DNA from: Bacteroidota bacterium
GTDB taxonomy: Bacteria; Bacteroidota; Bacteroidia; Cytophagales; Cyclobacteriaceae
Assembly: GCA_023393375.1 (NCBI GenBank)
Contig: JAEWLI010000040.1
Coordinates: 1 to 16,211 of the forward strand
DNA length: 16,211 bases
Reading direction: 5' to 3'
The position numbers were made by a program, and so were the translations under genes. Below, piece after piece: positions 14,578 to 16,211 of the stretch. Every line of letters starts with the position of its first letter. The first letter of the stretch is position 1. Under the pieces are notes generated by a model, which was not told the origin of the DNA, searched no databases, and was given only the letters and a program-made list of their open reading frames with translations.

Positions 14578-16211
14578 TTTTTTGCCTTTATTTAAGGAAT
14601 TGATATTGATAGTGAACCCTTTCTTTCCTTCTTTTTTGGAGTAATAATAATTAGCCTTGCTTTTATATCCGTATTCATATGAATCAGCAAATCTCACATC
14701 ATTCAATACAAAGCACAAGTTTTTAATTTTCTTGTTATCATAAAGTTCGTTTATTTCCACAAGTGATGCAGAGGTAGTATAATTATGACGAACGATGAAT
14801 ATATTAGTATCTGTGAGTTCTTTAAGCAAGAGGTACTCAGAAACATATCCAATGGGCGGAGTGTCGAGAATTATGTAATCATAATAAGGTTTCACCCCTT
14901 CAATTAATGATTTCATCCGATCGGAACCCAATAAATCCAATGGATTAGGTGGAATTGGTCCAGCTGGTATCACATCAAGATTTTTTATCGGTGTTTTATT
15001 GATTACATCTTCAATAGATGCCTGATTTGCCAAAAATGTGGATAAACCAATTCCTTTTTTTAAGTTAACCACTCCTCCCAAATATTCCTGCATCCGAGGT
15101 TTTCTCAGGTCACATCCAATGATTAAGGTCCTGTTTCCTGCAACAGATATTTCCAATGCCAGATTGATGGAAAAGAATGTTTTGCCTTCACCACTAATTG
15201 CTGACGTGATGCCAATAACTTTATTATCTTTCTCAAGTGAAAAGTATTTCAGATTGAGTCGAATCGCATTAAAAGAATCAGCAAGTGATGATTTTCGGTT
15301 AGTATACAAATCAAAAACATTTTTACTGCTTGAGTGAGTAACTACACCTAATATTGGAATATCTGATATAGATTTCAGATCAGACTTACTAGCGATCTTG
15401 TTGCTGAAAGAGTCTTTTGCTACTATGACTCCAATTGGCAAAAACAAACCTAGAATTACGGCTATAAGAATAGCGAAATTTTTATTTGGGGAAGTCAGCT
15501 TGCCTACCAAAGCATTGTCGATCATTTTTCTATCAGGTGAATTGGTTGCTAGCGCGATAGCAGCTTCAGCTCTTTTTTGTAATAAAAAGTTGTATGTCTC
15601 ATCATTAAAATCAAATTTCCTTTGTAGGTCTACCATCCGTCTTTCACTGGCTGGTAATTTCATGATATTGCCTTCAATAGTATTGATCTGACCATTGATA
15701 TGGCTAATAGTGCTTTTTCCTGTATTAATCAGGTTATTCAGGTTTTCTATTAATGATGCTTTTGCATTTTGAATCTGGCTGTCAATTGCCCTTATGTTTG
15801 GACTATCTTCAGTAGCACCAACTCTCATTGCAGCTTTTTGCTGGTATAATCTATTTAGTTCGATTATCAAGCTGTTTAATACCGGATCAGCTATGCCAAC
15901 GGCTGATGGTGAAACCATCTCACTGAAATCACGGTCGTTTTTCAGATAATCATGAATATTCTGATAGTACCTCAGTCGCAGTTCATTGTCTGATTTTTCT
16001 TGTTCCAACCGCTCCAACTTCTGAAAGATCGTACTGGATGCATAACCAATATCCATTACTCTGTTGGTTGTTCTGAAGTTTTCCAAGGCAAGTTCTGCTT
16101 TGTTCAGTGAATCTGTAATGGTGCTCAGCTGATTATCAATAAATTCAATAGTCTTTTCACCAGTATTATTTTTTGCCTGAAGATCGAACTCAATATACAC
16201 ATCCGTGAGCG
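14557..16211 (-). CDS. wzc: Wzc-like polysaccharide co-polymerase with BY-kinase domain (5' partial)
   Basis: The frame stays open to the right edge, so the N-terminus (first membrane helix and Wzz domain start) is missing; the GTG at 16200 is internal. About 550 residues are visible. Counting from that GTG: a coiled-coil-rich periplasmic part (about 1-210) with F-I-D-N-Q-L near 20 and the GNVR-type L-P-A-S-E-R block (182-187), a membrane helix at about 242-262, then a cytoplasmic kinase domain with Walker A S-G-E-G-K-T (336-341), Walker A' G-C-D-L-R-K-P (362-368) and Walker B I-I-L-D-T-P-P (443-449). The C-terminal Tyr cluster (Y508, Y510, Y512, Y518-Y520) is the usual autophosphorylation site, followed by a basic tail. 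By family knowledge it controls chain length and export of the polymer through cycles of phosphorylation, with an outer-membrane Wza-like channel that is not in this window. Confidence 0.95.
   Translation of the reverse strand, partial: LTDVYIEFDLQAKNNTGEKTIEFIDNQLSTITDSLNKAELALENFRTTNRVMDIGYASSTIFQKLERLEQEKSDNELRLRYYQNIHDYLKNDRDFSEMVSPSAVGIADPVLNSLIIELNRLYQQKAAMRVGATEDSPNIRAIDSQIQNAKASLIENLNNLINTGKSTISHINGQINTIEGNIMKLPASERRMVDLQRKFDFNDETYNFLLQKRAEAAIALATNSPDRKMIDNALVGKLTSPNKNFAILIAVILGLFLPIGVIVAKDSFSNKIASKSDLKSISDIPILGVVTHSSSKNVFDLYTNRKSSLADSFNAIRLNLKYFSLEKDNKVIGITSAISGEGKTFFSINLALEISVAGNRTLIIGCDLRKPRMQEYLGGVVNLKKGIGLSTFLANQASIEDVINKTPIKNLDVIPAGPIPPNPLDLLGSDRMKSLIEGVKPYYDYIILDTPPIGYVSEYLLLKELTDTNIFIVRHNYTTSASLVEINELYDNKKIKNLCFVLNDVRFADSYEYGYKSKANYYYSKKEGKKGFTININSLNKGKKVPLGNK

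Noticed and set aside
15038..15691. Two plus-strand open frames inside the Wzc-like gene
   Set aside because: Antisense shadows of the kinase domain and periplasmic region; no recognisable motif or start context.

Overview
The window looks like chromosome of an AT-rich Bacteroidota (Cytophagales- or Flavobacteriia-like; inferred, not proven). The reasons are C-terminal type IX secretion (T9SS) type A sorting domains on secreted multi-FN3 proteins, long AT-rich intergenic gaps, no obvious Shine-Dalgarno sequences, and the style of the exopolysaccharide genes. No tRNA, rRNA, CRISPR array, transposase or integrase is visible.

Left half (1-7137, plus strand): three genes for exported proteins in tandem. 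The first is cut by the left edge and shows only FN3 repeats and a T9SS tail. The second (1535-2914) is a signal peptide plus one catalytic-type domain resembling the alginate-lyase-like alpha/alpha-toroid lyases. The third (3352-7137) carries a paralogue of that same domain, followed by six FN3 repeats, Ig-like modules and a T9SS tail closely resembling that of the first gene. The array therefore seems to be one gene family in different architectures. The 437-base gap before the third gene has no gene but holds a 12-bp palindrome and a 12-bp-stem inverted repeat.

Right half (7190-16211, minus strand, convergent with the left half): a Wzx/Wzy-type exopolysaccharide or capsule cluster. In transcription order it runs: Wzz/BY-kinase (Wzc-like, N-terminus off the right edge), MOP-family flippase (Wzx-like), GT4 glycosyltransferase, O-antigen ligase/polymerase-like membrane protein (Wzy-like), a second GT4 paralogous to the first, an FkbM-family methyltransferase and a GT61-family glycosyltransferase. 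Gaps are mostly 6-75 bases, which suggests one operon; a 123-base gap before the GT61 gene could allow separate control. A strong hairpin at 7146-7188 separates the two halves.

Working together (inference): cytoplasmic glycosyltransferases and the methyltransferase build a lipid-linked repeat unit, Wzx flips it, Wzy polymerises it, and the Wzc-like kinase controls length and export. The neighbouring lyase-like proteins, at least one of them sent to the cell surface by T9SS, could trim, remodel or bind the polymer made next door or a related uronic-acid polysaccharide. The most interesting points are the paralogous lyase-like family in three architectures beside this locus, the Asn-Asn-Arg seen where classical alginate lyases have Asn-Asn-His, and a recent tandem duplication of an FN3 unit.
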